64,000 nucleotides of DNA, taken from assembly GCF_900114325.1 (NCBI RefSeq), contig NZ_FOSR01000004.1, forward strand, positions 221,550 through 285,549, in the 5' to 3' direction. The notes beneath the pieces were generated by a model, which worked only from the letters and a program-made list of their open reading frames with translations, did not search any database and was not told where the DNA came from. How positions within the stretch are numbered: the first letter of the stretch is position 1; each line of letters opens with the position of its first letter. Position numbers and translations under genes: made by a program. The DNA is from Rhodanobacter glycinis. Lineage in GTDB: Bacteria; Pseudomonadota; Gammaproteobacteria; Xanthomonadales; Rhodanobacteraceae. Shown one piece after another: positions 27,521-37,076 of the stretch.

Positions 27521-27727
27521 ATGAAATTCGAAAACATGATGCTTCGCGGACTGTTCTTCGCCACCGTGCTGGCCAGCGGCCTGGCCTTGCTGGCCATGAT
27601 CCACCCGATGCCGCAGGGCGTGCAGTTGGCCGGGACCACGCCGGTCGGCACCTTGCTGTCGGCAGCCCCGGCGGTCTGCCCGCTGCCGGCCGATGGCGTG
27701 CTGTGCCCGCTGCAGCCGGCAGGTTGA
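27521..27727 (+). CDS. Small hydrophobic exported or membrane protein, hypothetical
   Basis: A 68-residue reading frame starts at an ATG with GGAG about ten bases upstream. It encodes [20 protein letters not shown], a signal-like or single-helix segment, followed by a Pro/Val/Leu-rich tail with two cysteines ([17 protein letters not shown]). I do not recognise it. Its start context and signal-like N-terminus argue for a real gene; the lack of any known homologue argues for caution. It is followed 34 bases later by trmL. Confidence 0.5.
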   Translation: MKFENMMLRGLFFATVLASGLALLAMIHPMPQGVQLAGTTPVGTLLSAAPAVCPLPADGVLCPLQPAG

Positions 27728-27761
27728 GCGCTTTGCCGCAGCATCAGGCGATAATGGCCGG

Positions 27762-28229
27762 ATGCTGCATGTCATCCTGTTCAATCCCGAAATCCCGCCG
27801 AACACCGGCAACGCGATCCGCCTGTGTGCCAACACCGGCGCGGCGCTGCACCTGATTCGCCCGCTCGGCTTCGAGCTCGACGATGCACGCCTGCGCCGTG
27901 CCGGCCTGGACTATCACGAGTACGCCCGCGTAGCGGTGCACGACAGCCTCGACGAGTGTCTTGCCGCGATCGGCCAGCCACGCGTGTTCGCGTTTTCCAC
28001 CCGCGGCCGCGTGGCGCACGTGGACGTGAGCTACGCCGACGGCGACGCGCTGCTGTTCGGCTGCGAAACCGCCGGCCTGCCCGCGGCGGTATTCGATGCG
28101 ATTCCTCCCGCACAGCGGCTGCGCCTGCCGATGCAGCCGGACAGTCGCAGCCTGAACCTGTCGAACACCGTCGCCGTGGCGGTGTACGAGGCGTGGCGGC
28201 AGCTGGGTTTCGCTGGCGCTGCCTCGTAG
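27762..28229 (+). CDS. trmL: tRNA (cytidine/uridine-34-2'-O)-methyltransferase TrmL
   Basis: This 155-residue SPOUT methyltransferase begins [20 protein letters not shown] and has the knot motifs [11 protein letters not shown] and [22 protein letters not shown]. It methylates the wobble ribose of tRNA-Leu isoacceptors. Length matches E. coli TrmL (157). The stop codon TAG is supplied by the GTAG head of the repeat that follows, so the last residues (GAAS) end exactly at the repeat. Confidence 0.95.
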   Translation: MLHVILFNPEIPPNTGNAIRLCANTGAALHLIRPLGFELDDARLRRAGLDYHEYARVAVHDSLDECLAAIGQPRVFAFSTRGRVAHVDVSYADGDALLFGCETAGLPAAVFDAIPPAQRLRLPMQPDSRSLNLSNTVAVAVYEAWRQLGFAGAAS

Positions 28230-28298
28230 GAGCGCACCCTGTGCGCGAGGCTCCTCGTCACGTGGCGGAAAGGCATCGCGCACAGGGTGCGCTCCTAC
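28226..28298. repeat. GTAG-type REP pair, copy C (supplies the trmL stop)
   Basis: Inverted GTAGGAGCGCACCCTGTGC arms as in copies A and B. The first four bases overlap the end of trmL, and the TAG in GTAG is its stop codon. The second arm ends 30 bases before ubiJ. Confidence 0.88.
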
Positions 28299-28328
28299 AG
28301 GCAAGTGCGGCACCGCTACAATCGACGA

Positions 28329-28994
28329 ATGAACGCTCCCGCCCCCAACGCCTGGCTCCCGCAGCCGCTGCGCAAACTTGCCGGCCACGCGCTCGAAACC
28401 GCGCTGAACCACACGCTGTCGCTGGACCCCGATACGCAACGCGCGCTCGGCGCACTCGACGGCCGCCACATCCAGTTGCATCTGCGCGGACCGGAGATCG
28501 CACTGGCGGTCACGGTGGACGGCGAGCGTCTGCGCGTCGGGCCGCCCGAAGGCGCCGACGCGACGACCGGTCACACCCTGCGCGTGGCGGCCACGCCTGG
28601 CAGCCTGCTGGCGATGGCGTTGCGCCGCGACGATGACGGCGTGGCCCCGGGCAAGGTGGAGATCGCCGGCGATGCCGATCTCGCACGCCGGCTGCAGAAA
28701 CTGGCCAGCCGCTTCGCCCCGGATTTCGAGGAAGCCTTCGCACGCACCTTCGGCGACGTGCTCGGCGTGCCGCTGGCCAAGGCCATGCGCAAGGCGCTGG
28801 TCCACGCCAAGGACAGCGCCGGGCACCTGGTCGACGACGGCGCCGCCTGGCTGCGCGATGAAACCCGCGTGGCGCTGGCGCCCGGTGAAGTGGAAGGATT
28901 CCTCGACGGCGTGGATCATCTGCGCGAACGCAGTGAGCGGCTGGAAGCGCGGCTGGCCCGCCTGGAACGCCGGCTGAAAGGATCCGCCGCATGA
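28329..28994 (+). CDS. ubiJ: Ubiquinone biosynthesis accessory factor UbiJ
   Basis: The product has 221 residues with an N-terminal SCP2 lipid-binding domain (about 20-125, with [19 protein letters not shown] and [11 protein letters not shown]) and a helical, Arg/Glu-rich C-terminus ([19 protein letters not shown]) that forms a coiled coil. UbiJ gathers ubiquinone intermediates in the soluble Ubi complex and pairs with UbiK, encoded at 44.2 kb here. The stop overlaps the ubiB start (ATGA). ubiE, often the first gene of this operon, is not upstream. Confidence 0.92.
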   Translation: MNAPAPNAWLPQPLRKLAGHALETALNHTLSLDPDTQRALGALDGRHIQLHLRGPEIALAVTVDGERLRVGPPEGADATTGHTLRVAATPGSLLAMALRRDDDGVAPGKVEIAGDADLARRLQKLASRFAPDFEEAFARTFGDVLGVPLAKAMRKALVHAKDSAGHLVDDGAAWLRDETRVALAPGEVEGFLDGVDHLRERSERLEARLARLERRLKGSAA

Positions 28995-30643
28995 CACCGC
29001 TTTCCATCGTGCCGCGCCTGCTGCGGGTTGCCGCCGTGCTGTTGCGGTACCGGCTCGACGAGCTGGTCGACGCCACCCACCTGTTCCGCCCGCTGAAACT
29101 GTTGCGTCCGTTGCTGGGGCGTTCATCGGTGGATGTACGTCCGTTGTCGCGCGGCGCGCGGCTGCGGCTGGCGCTGGTCGAGCTCGGGCCGATCTTCGTC
29201 AAGGCCGGCCAGGTGCTGTCCACCCGCCGCGACCTGGTACCGCAAGACATCGCCGACGAACTGGCCCTGTTGCAGGATCAGGTTCCACCGTTTCCCGGCG
29301 CCGCCGCCAAGGCCATCATCGAAGCCGAACTGAAGGCACCGATCGATCGTCTGTACGCCCAATTCGACGAGACACCGCTGGCCTCCGCCTCGATCGCGCA
29401 AGTCCACGCCGCGACCCTGCACGATGGCCGCGAGGTGGTGGTGAAGGTGCTGCGTCCGCGCATCGACATGCAGATCGCGCGCGACGTGAAGCTGCTGCAC
29501 TCGCTGGGCGAACTGGCCCAGCGCTGGCATCCGAGCGCCGACAAGATCCGCCCGCTCGACGTGGTCGGCGAAGTCGAGAAGATGCTGGAAAACGAGCTGG
29601 ACCTGCAGCGCGAAGGCGCCAGCGCCAGCCTGCTCAAGCGCAATTTCGCCAGCGGCGTCGACCTGTACGTGCCCGAAGTGCACTGGGAACTGACCGGCGC
29701 CCGCGTACTCACGCTGGAACGCGTGCACGGCGTGAGCAGCGACGACATCGCCGCCATCGACGCCGCCGGCATCGACCGCAAGCGGCTCGCGGCGAAGGGC
29801 GTGCGGATCTTCTACGAGCAGGTGTTCCGCGACAATTTCTTCCACGCCGACGCGCACCCCGGCAACATCTGGGTCGACCCGCTGGAGCTGGCCGAACCGC
29901 GCTTCATCGCACTGGATTTCGGCATCATGGGCTCGCTGCCCGAAGCCGACCAGTACTGGCTGGCGCAGAACTTCATCGCCCTGTTCGAACGCGACTACGC
30001 GCGCATCGCCAAGCTGCACGTGGATGCCGGCTGGATGCCGTCAACGGTGCGCCTGGACGAACTGGAAGCGGCGGTGCGCACGGTGTGCGAGCCCTACTTC
30101 ACCCGCCCGTTGTCGCAAATCTCGCTGGCCGAACTGGTGGTGAAACTGTTCCAGACCGCGCGCCGTTTCGAATTGACCCTGCAGCCGCAACTGATCCTGC
30201 TGCAGAAGACCCTGCTCAACATCGAAGGCGTCGGTCGCCTGCTCGATCCGGACATCGACATCTGGGCGGTGGCGCATCCGGTACTCAAACGCATCCTGCG
30301 CGAACGCTACAGCCCGCTGCGCACGCTGGGCGAAGTGCGCAAGCGGCTGCCGGAGTGGTTCCACATGGCGCCGAAGTTGCCCGGCCTGGTGCACGACGCC
30401 CTGCAAAGTGCCGCACGCGGCGAACAGCGCCTGCTGGCCGATGCCGACTCATTGAGCCACCAAACCAAACTCGTACATCGCATGCTGCACATGATGGGCA
30501 GCGGCCTGCTCGGCGCAGCCCTGATCATCAGCGCCACGCTGTTGTGGGCGCTGGCCCCGCAGCACGGCCTGTGGCCACCGCTGTGCATGGGCGTGGCTGG
30601 CCTGCTGGCGTTCGGCTGGGGCTGGTCGCGAGGACGGACATGA
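28991..30643 (+). CDS. ubiB: Ubiquinone biosynthesis kinase-like protein UbiB
   Basis: The product has 550 residues of the ABC1/ADCK atypical kinase family. It has the KxGQ motif (KAGQ, 71-74), the Ala-rich loop [15 protein letters not shown], the VVVKVLRP lysine, [10 protein letters not shown] (catalytic loop) and LDFGIMG (metal loop). Two membrane helices close the C-terminus ([16 protein letters not shown] and [15 protein letters not shown]). UbiB is needed for ubiquinone synthesis, probably using ATP to help extract lipid intermediates. Coupled to ubiJ by a 4-base overlap. A GAGTGAG hairpin begins 3 bases after the stop. Confidence 0.95.
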   Translation: MTPLSIVPRLLRVAAVLLRYRLDELVDATHLFRPLKLLRPLLGRSSVDVRPLSRGARLRLALVELGPIFVKAGQVLSTRRDLVPQDIADELALLQDQVPPFPGAAAKAIIEAELKAPIDRLYAQFDETPLASASIAQVHAATLHDGREVVVKVLRPRIDMQIARDVKLLHSLGELAQRWHPSADKIRPLDVVGEVEKMLENELDLQREGASASLLKRNFASGVDLYVPEVHWELTGARVLTLERVHGVSSDDIAAIDAAGIDRKRLAAKGVRIFYEQVFRDNFFHADAHPGNIWVDPLELAEPRFIALDFGIMGSLPEADQYWLAQNFIALFERDYARIAKLHVDAGWMPSTVRLDELEAAVRTVCEPYFTRPLSQISLAELVVKLFQTARRFELTLQPQLILLQKTLLNIEGVGRLLDPDIDIWAVAHPVLKRILRERYSPLRTLGEVRKRLPEWFHMAPKLPGLVHDALQSAARGEQRLLADADSLSHQTKLVHRMLHMMGSGLLGAALIISATLLWALAPQHGLWPPLCMGVAGLLAFGWGWSRGRT

Positions 30644-30645
30644 TA

Positions 30646-30735
30646 GGAGTGAGTTGAGAGGAGTGAGAAGTGAGAGAAAGCGGGCTGCGATGGCTTGCCC
30701 TCTCTCACTTCTCACTCCTCTTCACTCACTTCTCG
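30646..30735 (+). repeat. GAGTGAG hairpin element, copy 1
   Basis: A purine-only arm built of GAGTGAG/AAGTGAG units (32 bases) and its pyrimidine complement close over a 23-base loop that starts AAGCG; 21 pairs next to the loop are perfect. It starts 3 bases after the ubiB stop and ends 8 bases before the truC start. Same family as 31439-31528, 56068-56148 and a worn copy at 63138-63218. Confidence 0.85.
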
Positions 30736-30742
30736 CCCCCCC

Positions 30743-31459
30743 ATGCCCATCGATATTCTCTACCAGGACGACGCCCTGATCGCGGTGAACAAGCCCGCGG
30801 ACCTGCCCGTGCACCGCTCGAAAATGGTCAACGACGCCGAGCACTACCTGGTCGACGTCTTGCGCGAACAGGTCGGCGGCAACGTCTACCTGGCGCATCG
30901 GCTGGATCGCGCCACCAGCGGCGTGCTGCTGGTCGCCCGGTCCAGTGAAGTGGCCGCGGCGCTGGGCGAGCAATTCATGGGTCGCGACGTGCACAAGCAG
31001 TACCTCGTCGTGGTGCGTGGTTGGCCCGAGCCGACCGAGGACGTCATCGACTACCCGCTGCCCGGCTCGCGCGAAACCGGCCCGCGGCGCGAGGCGCGCA
31101 CGCGCTACCGCCGACTCGCCACGGTCGAGGTGCCAATCGAACTCGGCCGCTATCCGCAACAGCGTTACGCCCTGCTGCTGGCCGAGCCGGAAAGCGGCCG
31201 CTTCCGCCAGATCCGCAAACATCTGGCACACATCCACCACCCGGTCATCGGCGACTGCCAGCACGGCCGCGGCGACCACAACCGCCTGTACAAGCAGCAC
31301 TTCGGCTGCCACCGCATGCTGCTGCACGCGTGGCGGATCGATTTCAGGCATCCGGTGAGCGGTGAGCCGATGACGCTGGAAGCGCCGTTGGACGAAGCGT
31401 ACGCAAACCTGCTGGAACGCTTCGGCTGGACCGTGTCAGGAGTGAGTGGAGAGAAGTGA
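30743..31459 (+). CDS. truC: tRNA pseudouridine(65) synthase TruC
   Basis: This 238-residue pseudouridine synthase of the RluA family has the catalytic motif HRLDRATSG (Asp in RLD) and the downstream GRFRQIRKHLAHIHHPVIGD and HFGCHRMLLHAWRIDF blocks that match E. coli TruC, which modifies U65 in tRNA. The conserved part ends at ERFGW; the last residues GVSGEK and the TGA stop are encoded by the following GAGTGAG element. The ATG at 30743 starts at the conserved MPIDILYQDD. Confidence 0.93.
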   Translation: MPIDILYQDDALIAVNKPADLPVHRSKMVNDAEHYLVDVLREQVGGNVYLAHRLDRATSGVLLVARSSEVAAALGEQFMGRDVHKQYLVVVRGWPEPTEDVIDYPLPGSRETGPRREARTRYRRLATVEVPIELGRYPQQRYALLLAEPESGRFRQIRKHLAHIHHPVIGDCQHGRGDHNRLYKQHFGCHRMLLHAWRIDFRHPVSGEPMTLEAPLDEAYANLLERFGWTVSGVSGEK

Positions 31460-31528
31460 GGAGTGAGAGAAAGCGAGGGGCAGGCTTGGTTCTCTCTCAC
31501 TCCTCACTCATCTTCACTCACTTCTCGC
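31439..31528 (+). repeat. GAGTGAG hairpin element, copy 2 (overlaps the truC end)
   Basis: The arm starting GGAGTGAGTGGAGAGAAGTG pairs with a CTCACTC-rich arm over an AAGCGAGGGGC... loop. The first 21 bases are the last seven truC codons including the stop. The right arm ends 13 bases before the arfB start. Confidence 0.85.
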
Positions 31529-31541
31529 TTACCATTCCCGC

Positions 31542-31964
31542 ATGCTGACGATCAGCCGCACCCTGTCCCTGCCCGAATCCGAGCTGGTCGAGCGCTTCCT
31601 GCGCGCCGATGGCCCGGGCGGGCAGCATGTGAATCGTACCGAGAGTGCGGTGGAACTGCGCTTCGACGTGGCGCATTCGCCGACGTTGCCGGAGGCGGTG
31701 CGCGAACGACTGCTGGCGCGCCGCGACCGCCGCCTCACCGACGACGGCGTGCTGGTGATCCAGGGCCGCCGCTTCCGCGACCAGGCGCGCAATCGCGATG
31801 ACGTGCGCGAGCGCTTGGCGGAAATCATCCGCGGCGTGCTGGTACCGCCGAAGAAGCGCGTGGCGACCAAGCCCACGCGCGCCTCGAAGGAACGCCGTCT
31901 TGCCGGCAAGCAGCAACGTGGCAAGATCAAGCAGACCCGCTCACGCAAACCGGATTTCGAATGA
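31542..31964 (+). CDS. arfB: Alternative ribosome-rescue factor ArfB
   Basis: The product has 140 residues with the peptidyl-tRNA hydrolysis motif GPGGQHVN (GGQ at 26-28) and the Lys/Arg-rich C-terminal tail (SKERRLAGKQQRGKIKQTRSRK) that enters the empty mRNA channel. ArfB frees ribosomes stalled on truncated mRNA. Length equals E. coli ArfB (YaeJ). The stop overlaps the next gene's start (ATGA). Confidence 0.96.
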   Translation: MLTISRTLSLPESELVERFLRADGPGGQHVNRTESAVELRFDVAHSPTLPEAVRERLLARRDRRLTDDGVLVIQGRRFRDQARNRDDVRERLAEIIRGVLVPPKKRVATKPTRASKERRLAGKQQRGKIKQTRSRKPDFE

Positions 31965-32557
31965 ACGGACGCCTGCCGTCGCCCGACACGCTGCCACCCC
32001 ACATGCCGCATCTGCGTGACGGACTGCGTCGCCGCCTGTGCCGCAGCGTGCTGCATTTGTGCGGCTGGAGCCTGGTGGGTGAATTTCCCGACACCTCGAA
32101 ACTGGTGTTGATCGTGGCACCCCACTCCTCGTGGTGGGATGGCATCTGGGGGCTGCTGATGAAGACTGCCATCGGCGCCGACGTGCATTTCATGGGCAAG
32201 CGCGAGCTGTTCCGCGGCCCGCTTGGGGCACTGCTGCGCAAGCTTGGCGGCATCCCCATCGACCGCAGCGCGGCCATGGGCGTGGTGGAACAGATGACCG
32301 CTCGTTTCGATCAGCCGCAAGCCTTGTGGCTTGGCATCGCGCCGGAAGGCACGCGCCGCCACGTGCCGCAATGGAAAAGCGGCTTCTGGCGTATCGCCCA
32401 TGATGCCGGTGTGCCGATCTTCCCGGCAGCCTTCAACTACCCCGACAAGACCATTCGCCTAGGCCCACTGCTGCACACTACCAACGACATGGCCGCTGAT
32501 ACGGCGCGGCTGCGCGCCTTCTATGCGCCATTTCAGGGCAAGTACCACGGGGTGTGA
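31961..32557 (+). CDS. Lysophospholipid/glycerol-3-phosphate acyltransferase-family protein
   Basis: The product has 198 residues of the PlsC-like superfamily. The catalytic HX4D motif reads HSSWWD (about 55-60), the acceptor-binding motif APEGTRR (about 127-133), and GIPIDRS the third block. It is shorter than PlsC (about 240) and lacks an obvious N-terminal membrane helix. Probably acts at the membrane on a lyso-lipid or related acceptor; the substrate is unknown. Coupled to arfB by a 4-base overlap. Convergent with the LysR gene. Confidence 0.85.
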   Translation: MNGRLPSPDTLPPHMPHLRDGLRRRLCRSVLHLCGWSLVGEFPDTSKLVLIVAPHSSWWDGIWGLLMKTAIGADVHFMGKRELFRGPLGALLRKLGGIPIDRSAAMGVVEQMTARFDQPQALWLGIAPEGTRRHVPQWKSGFWRIAHDAGVPIFPAAFNYPDKTIRLGPLLHTTNDMAADTARLRAFYAPFQGKYHGV

Positions 32558-32666
32558 CCTCACGGCGATGTGGCACACCTCCACATTCAGCGCACGATGG
32601 CTCCATGGTTGGCAGATGGGTCAAAAACCTCATCACCGAGCAAACGGGCAAAACCTGATGTAACCA

Positions 32667-33689
32667 TTACCGCCCCGAGTGCCCCGGTTCGTCGTAATCC
32701 CGGCTCAGCAGCCCGGGCCGGATCAGGTCGATGAAAGCACGCGCCTCGGCGCTGAGAAACTTGCCCTTGCGCATCACCACGCCGTAGCTGCGCTGCGGGA
32801 AGTACTGCTTCATGTTGTGCACGGCCAGCCGCGCGCGATCGACTTCGGTGATGCAGATGCCGGTGACGATGGAAATGCCCATGCCCATCGCCACGTATTC
32901 CTTGATCACGTCCCAGCCGCCCACCTCGATCGCCACGTGGTACGGCACCTGTTGCTGCTGGAACACCAGGTCCACCAGCCGGTAGGTGGACAGGCGCTGC
33001 GGCGGCAGGATCAGGCCGTACGGCGACAGGTCCTGCAAGGTGATCGATGATTTCTGCGCCAGCGGATGGTCCAGCGGTGCGATCAACATCGGGTCGTAGT
33101 GCCGCACCGGCGCCCAGGCGATGTCGTTGGGCACGTCCAGCATCGAGCCGACGGCGAAGTCGGCCTTGTCTTCGCGCAGCATGGCCAGGCCGTCCTTGCC
33201 GGTGACGTTGGCCAGTTGCAACTGCACCGCGGGATAGCGCTGGCGATAACGGCGCACCAGCTCGGGCAGCAGGTACTGGATGGTGGAGGTGCCGGCGGCC
33301 ACCACCAGCCGGCCGGCCTGCAAGCCCTTGGCCTTGGCCTGGAAGTCGCGATCCAGGTTCTCCCAGCCTTCCACCAGCGGGCGCGCCAGTTCGTACAGCG
33401 CCTCGCCCGCGTCGGTGAGGTTGATGCGGCGACGCCGGCGTTCGAGCAGGGTGGCGCCCAGCTCCCGTTCCAGCGCCTGCAACTGCAGGCTAATGGTGGG
33501 CTGGGACAGGTACAGCGACTCGGCGGCGCGGCTCAGCGTGCCCAGTTTCACCGTGGCGACGAAGGCGCGCAGCTGCTTGTGACGGTTGCCCTTGTAGTAG
33601 TAACGGGCCGATTCCGCCGTTGCCGGCTCCTGCCCCGCACGCTTTTTCGACGCTTTTCGGGGTGCCTTTTTGGGCTTGCGTGGCGTCAT
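32667..33689 (-). CDS. LysR family transcriptional regulator, divergent from the glyoxylate genes
   Basis: The product has 340 residues. A basic 35-residue N-terminal extension (MTPRKPKKAPRKASKKRAG) precedes the winged HTH (LRAFVATVKLGTLSRAAESLYLSQPTISLQLQALERELG) and the two-lobed effector domain (about 120-320). The extension is longer than normal for the family and could add DNA contacts. Divergent transcription from aceB across a 140-base spacer carrying symmetric AT-rich sites suggests it controls aceB-aceA and itself. CysB-like features (YYYKGNRHKQLRAF) are suggestive only. Confidence 0.9.
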   Translation of the reverse strand: MTPRKPKKAPRKASKKRAGQEPATAESARYYYKGNRHKQLRAFVATVKLGTLSRAAESLYLSQPTISLQLQALERELGATLLERRRRRINLTDAGEALYELARPLVEGWENLDRDFQAKAKGLQAGRLVVAAGTSTIQYLLPELVRRYRQRYPAVQLQLANVTGKDGLAMLREDKADFAVGSMLDVPNDIAWAPVRHYDPMLIAPLDHPLAQKSSITLQDLSPYGLILPPQRLSTYRLVDLVFQQQQVPYHVAIEVGGWDVIKEYVAMGMGISIVTGICITEVDRARLAVHNMKQYFPQRSYGVVMRKGKFLSAEARAFIDLIRPGLLSRDYDEPGHSGR

Positions 33690-33711
33690 ATTCAGGTTTT
33701 TCCGGGCTATT

Positions 33712-33752
33712 TTTTCAATATGTTGGAGTATGTATTTATATTTTCAATATAA
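33712..33752. promoter_or_regulatory. Candidate LysR box and promoter island between lysR and aceB
   Basis: A perfect 17-bp palindrome, TTATATTTTCAATATAA (33736-33752), contains the T-N11-A core of LysR-type operators. The decamer TTTTCAATAT occurs twice, at 33712-33721 and 33741-33750, 29 bases apart, which would place two sites nearly three helical turns apart on the same face. The island is far richer in AT than its surroundings and includes the likely promoters of both genes. Confidence 0.6.
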
Positions 33753-33829
33753 AAGATTGAAACATTCACTTTGTCAAATAGTCGATTCATGGCCTAGCTT
33801 CGTTCCCACACCGAATCACGGAGAAGCTC

Positions 33830-35422
33830 ATGGCCGTCCCCCAGGAACACCTCGCTGCCGCCACCGCCCGGGTCGAAACCGGCGCGACCGGCTACGAGGC
33901 CATCCTCACCCCGGAAGCACTGGCCTTTCTGGGCCGGCTGCATCGCCTGGCCGAGCCGCGCCGGCAGCAGTTGCTGGCCGCACGCCGGCAGCGCCAGGCC
34001 CGTTATGACGCCGGCGAGCTGCCGGACTTCCGCGCTGATACCGCGGCGATCCGCGAGGGCGACTGGACGGTGGCGCCGATTCCGGCCGCACTGCAGGACC
34101 GCCGCGTCGAGATCACCGGCCCGGTCGAGCGCAAGATGATCATCAACGCGCTCAATTCCGGCGCCAAGGTGTTCATGGCCGACTTCGAGGATTCCTCGAC
34201 GCCGAGCTTCGCCAACCAGCTCGACGGCCAGATCAACCTGCGCGACGCCGTGAATGGCCGCATCGAATTCACTTCGCCGGAGGGCAAGCGTTACCAGGTC
34301 GGCCCGAACCCGGCGGTGCTGGTGGTGCGCCCGCGCGGCTGGCATCTGCCGGAGCGCCATTTCAGCGTGGACGGCGAGCCGATGGCCGGCGCCCTGGTGG
34401 ACTTCGGCCTGTACGTGTTCCACAACGCCCGGACGCTGCAGCAGCGCGACCTCGGCCCCTACTTCTACCTGCCCAAGCTGGAGGCGATGGAAGAGGCCGC
34501 GCTGTGGGACGAGGTGATGGCATTCGCCGAGGATGAGCTGGACCTGCCCAACGGCTGCATGAAGGCCACCGTGCTGATCGAGACGCTGCCTGCGGCGTTC
34601 CAGATGCACGAGATCCTGCATGCGTTGCGCGGCCGCGCCGCCGGCCTCAACTGCGGCCGCTGGGACTACATCTTCTCGTACCTGAAGACCTTGCGCGGCC
34701 ACCGTGACCGCCTGCTGCCCGAACGCGGCCAGGTGCAGATGACGGTGCCGTTCCTGAAGGCCTATTCGGAACTGCTGATCCAGACCTGCCATCGCCGCAA
34801 CGCCTTCGCCATGGGCGGCATGGCGGCGCAGATCCCGATCAAGGGCGACCAGGCCGCCAACGACGCCGCGCTGGCCAAGGTCCGCGCCGACAAACTGCGC
34901 GAAGTGAAGGCCGGCCACGACGGCACCTGGGTGGCGCATCCGGCGCTGGTCGCCGTGGCGCAGGCGGTATTCGACGAACACATGCCCACGCCGAACCAGC
35001 TCGACGTGAAGCGCGAGGATGTGCGTGTCAGTCGTGAGCAACTGCTTGCGCCCTGCCCCGGCACCATCACCCGCGCCGGCTTCGACAACAACGTGGAGGT
35101 GGGCCTGCGCTACACCGCCGCATGGCTGGACGGGCTGGGCTGCGTGCCGATCCATCACCTGATGGAAGACGCCGCCACCGCCGAGATCGCCCGCTCGCAG
35201 ATCTGGCAGTGGCTGCATCACGGTGGCGTGGAATTTCCCGATCACGCGCCGATCGACTTCGCGCTGTTCGACCACGCCCTGGCCGCCCATGCCCACCGCC
35301 TGCGCGACAGCGACGTACCCGGCGCCTCGCGCGTGGACGATGCCGCCGCGCTGCTCGCCACGATGACCCACGCCGACACGCTGGGGGATTTCCTCACTTT
35401 GCCGGCTTACGAACAACTTTGA
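33830..35422 (+). CDS. aceB: Malate synthase A
   Basis: The product has 530 residues. Malate synthase joins glyoxylate and acetyl-CoA to give malate in the glyoxylate shunt. The conserved FMADFEDSSTPSF, LNCGRWDYIFSYLKT, and MGGMAAQIPIK blocks are present, with the C-terminal catalytic-base region YTAAWLDGLGCVPIHHLMEDAATAEI. Length fits isoform A (about 530) rather than G (about 720). GGAG lies ten bases before the ATG. The gene is upstream of aceA with a 142-base repeat-bearing spacer, so co-transcription is likely but not certain. Confidence 0.96.
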   Translation: MAVPQEHLAAATARVETGATGYEAILTPEALAFLGRLHRLAEPRRQQLLAARRQRQARYDAGELPDFRADTAAIREGDWTVAPIPAALQDRRVEITGPVERKMIINALNSGAKVFMADFEDSSTPSFANQLDGQINLRDAVNGRIEFTSPEGKRYQVGPNPAVLVVRPRGWHLPERHFSVDGEPMAGALVDFGLYVFHNARTLQQRDLGPYFYLPKLEAMEEAALWDEVMAFAEDELDLPNGCMKATVLIETLPAAFQMHEILHALRGRAAGLNCGRWDYIFSYLKTLRGHRDRLLPERGQVQMTVPFLKAYSELLIQTCHRRNAFAMGGMAAQIPIKGDQAANDAALAKVRADKLREVKAGHDGTWVAHPALVAVAQAVFDEHMPTPNQLDVKREDVRVSREQLLAPCPGTITRAGFDNNVEVGLRYTAAWLDGLGCVPIHHLMEDAATAEIARSQIWQWLHHGGVEFPDHAPIDFALFDHALAAHAHRLRDSDVPGASRVDDAAALLATMTHADTLGDFLTLPAYEQL

Positions 35423-35426
35423 CGAC

Positions 35427-35545
35427 ACCGATCCTTCTCCCTCCGGGAGAAGGTGCCCGAAGGGCGGATGAGGGTCCGGACGAAGCAACACGCCACGCGA
35501 CCACCGAACCCTCACCCCAACCCCTCTCCCGACGGGAGAGGGGCT
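35427..35545. repeat. CCCTCACCCCAACCCCTCTCC-type repeat between aceB and aceA
   Basis: A small CTTCTCCCTCCGGGAGAAGG hairpin at the left, then AGGGCGGATGAGGGTCCGG, and at the right AACCCTCACCCCAACCCC running into CTCTCCCGACGGGAGAGGGG. Left and right parts are imperfect inverted copies. The same family is at 15.2 kb and 45.0 kb. It could moderate read-through from aceB to aceA. Confidence 0.75.
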
Positions 35546-35564
35546 CATACCACGGAGCCATGCC

Positions 35565-36860
<1,296 letters not shown>

Positions 36861-36904
36861 GCAAATAGCCGTCCATTCCCGCTGGCCTGGATTGCGATCA
36901 ATCG

Positions 36905-36958
36905 ATCCCGCCCTTGTACGGCGTTTCACGAAAGAAGCGTCGTGCAAGGGCGGGATTT
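36905..36958 (+). terminator. Terminator-like hairpin after aceA
   Basis: ATCCCGCCCTTG pairs with CAAGGGCGGGAT across a 28-base loop whose ends can extend the stem, followed by TT. It lies between aceA and the oppositely oriented GGDEF gene and may end both transcripts. Between it and 37076 I see nothing further. Confidence 0.65.
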
Positions 36959-37076
36959 CACGAAGGCTGAAACCCGGTGTCGTTACCGCCACCAAGGCGG
37001 ACACACCGTACCCGAGCTTCATCGTGGTGCTGGCCCCTGCGGGCACGCCATCAGCCCACCCCGTGCTCGACATGCA

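Noticed and set aside
24352-27744. A 1130-codon version of the M16 peptidase
   Set aside because: The signal peptide and AGGAGG ribosome site place the start at 27261; the extra 161 codons overlap the small plus-strand frame and look non-coding.
30646-31528. A CRISPR-like array from the two adjacent GAGTGAG elements
   Set aside because: The units are hairpins separated by a whole gene, with no regular spacers and no cas genes.
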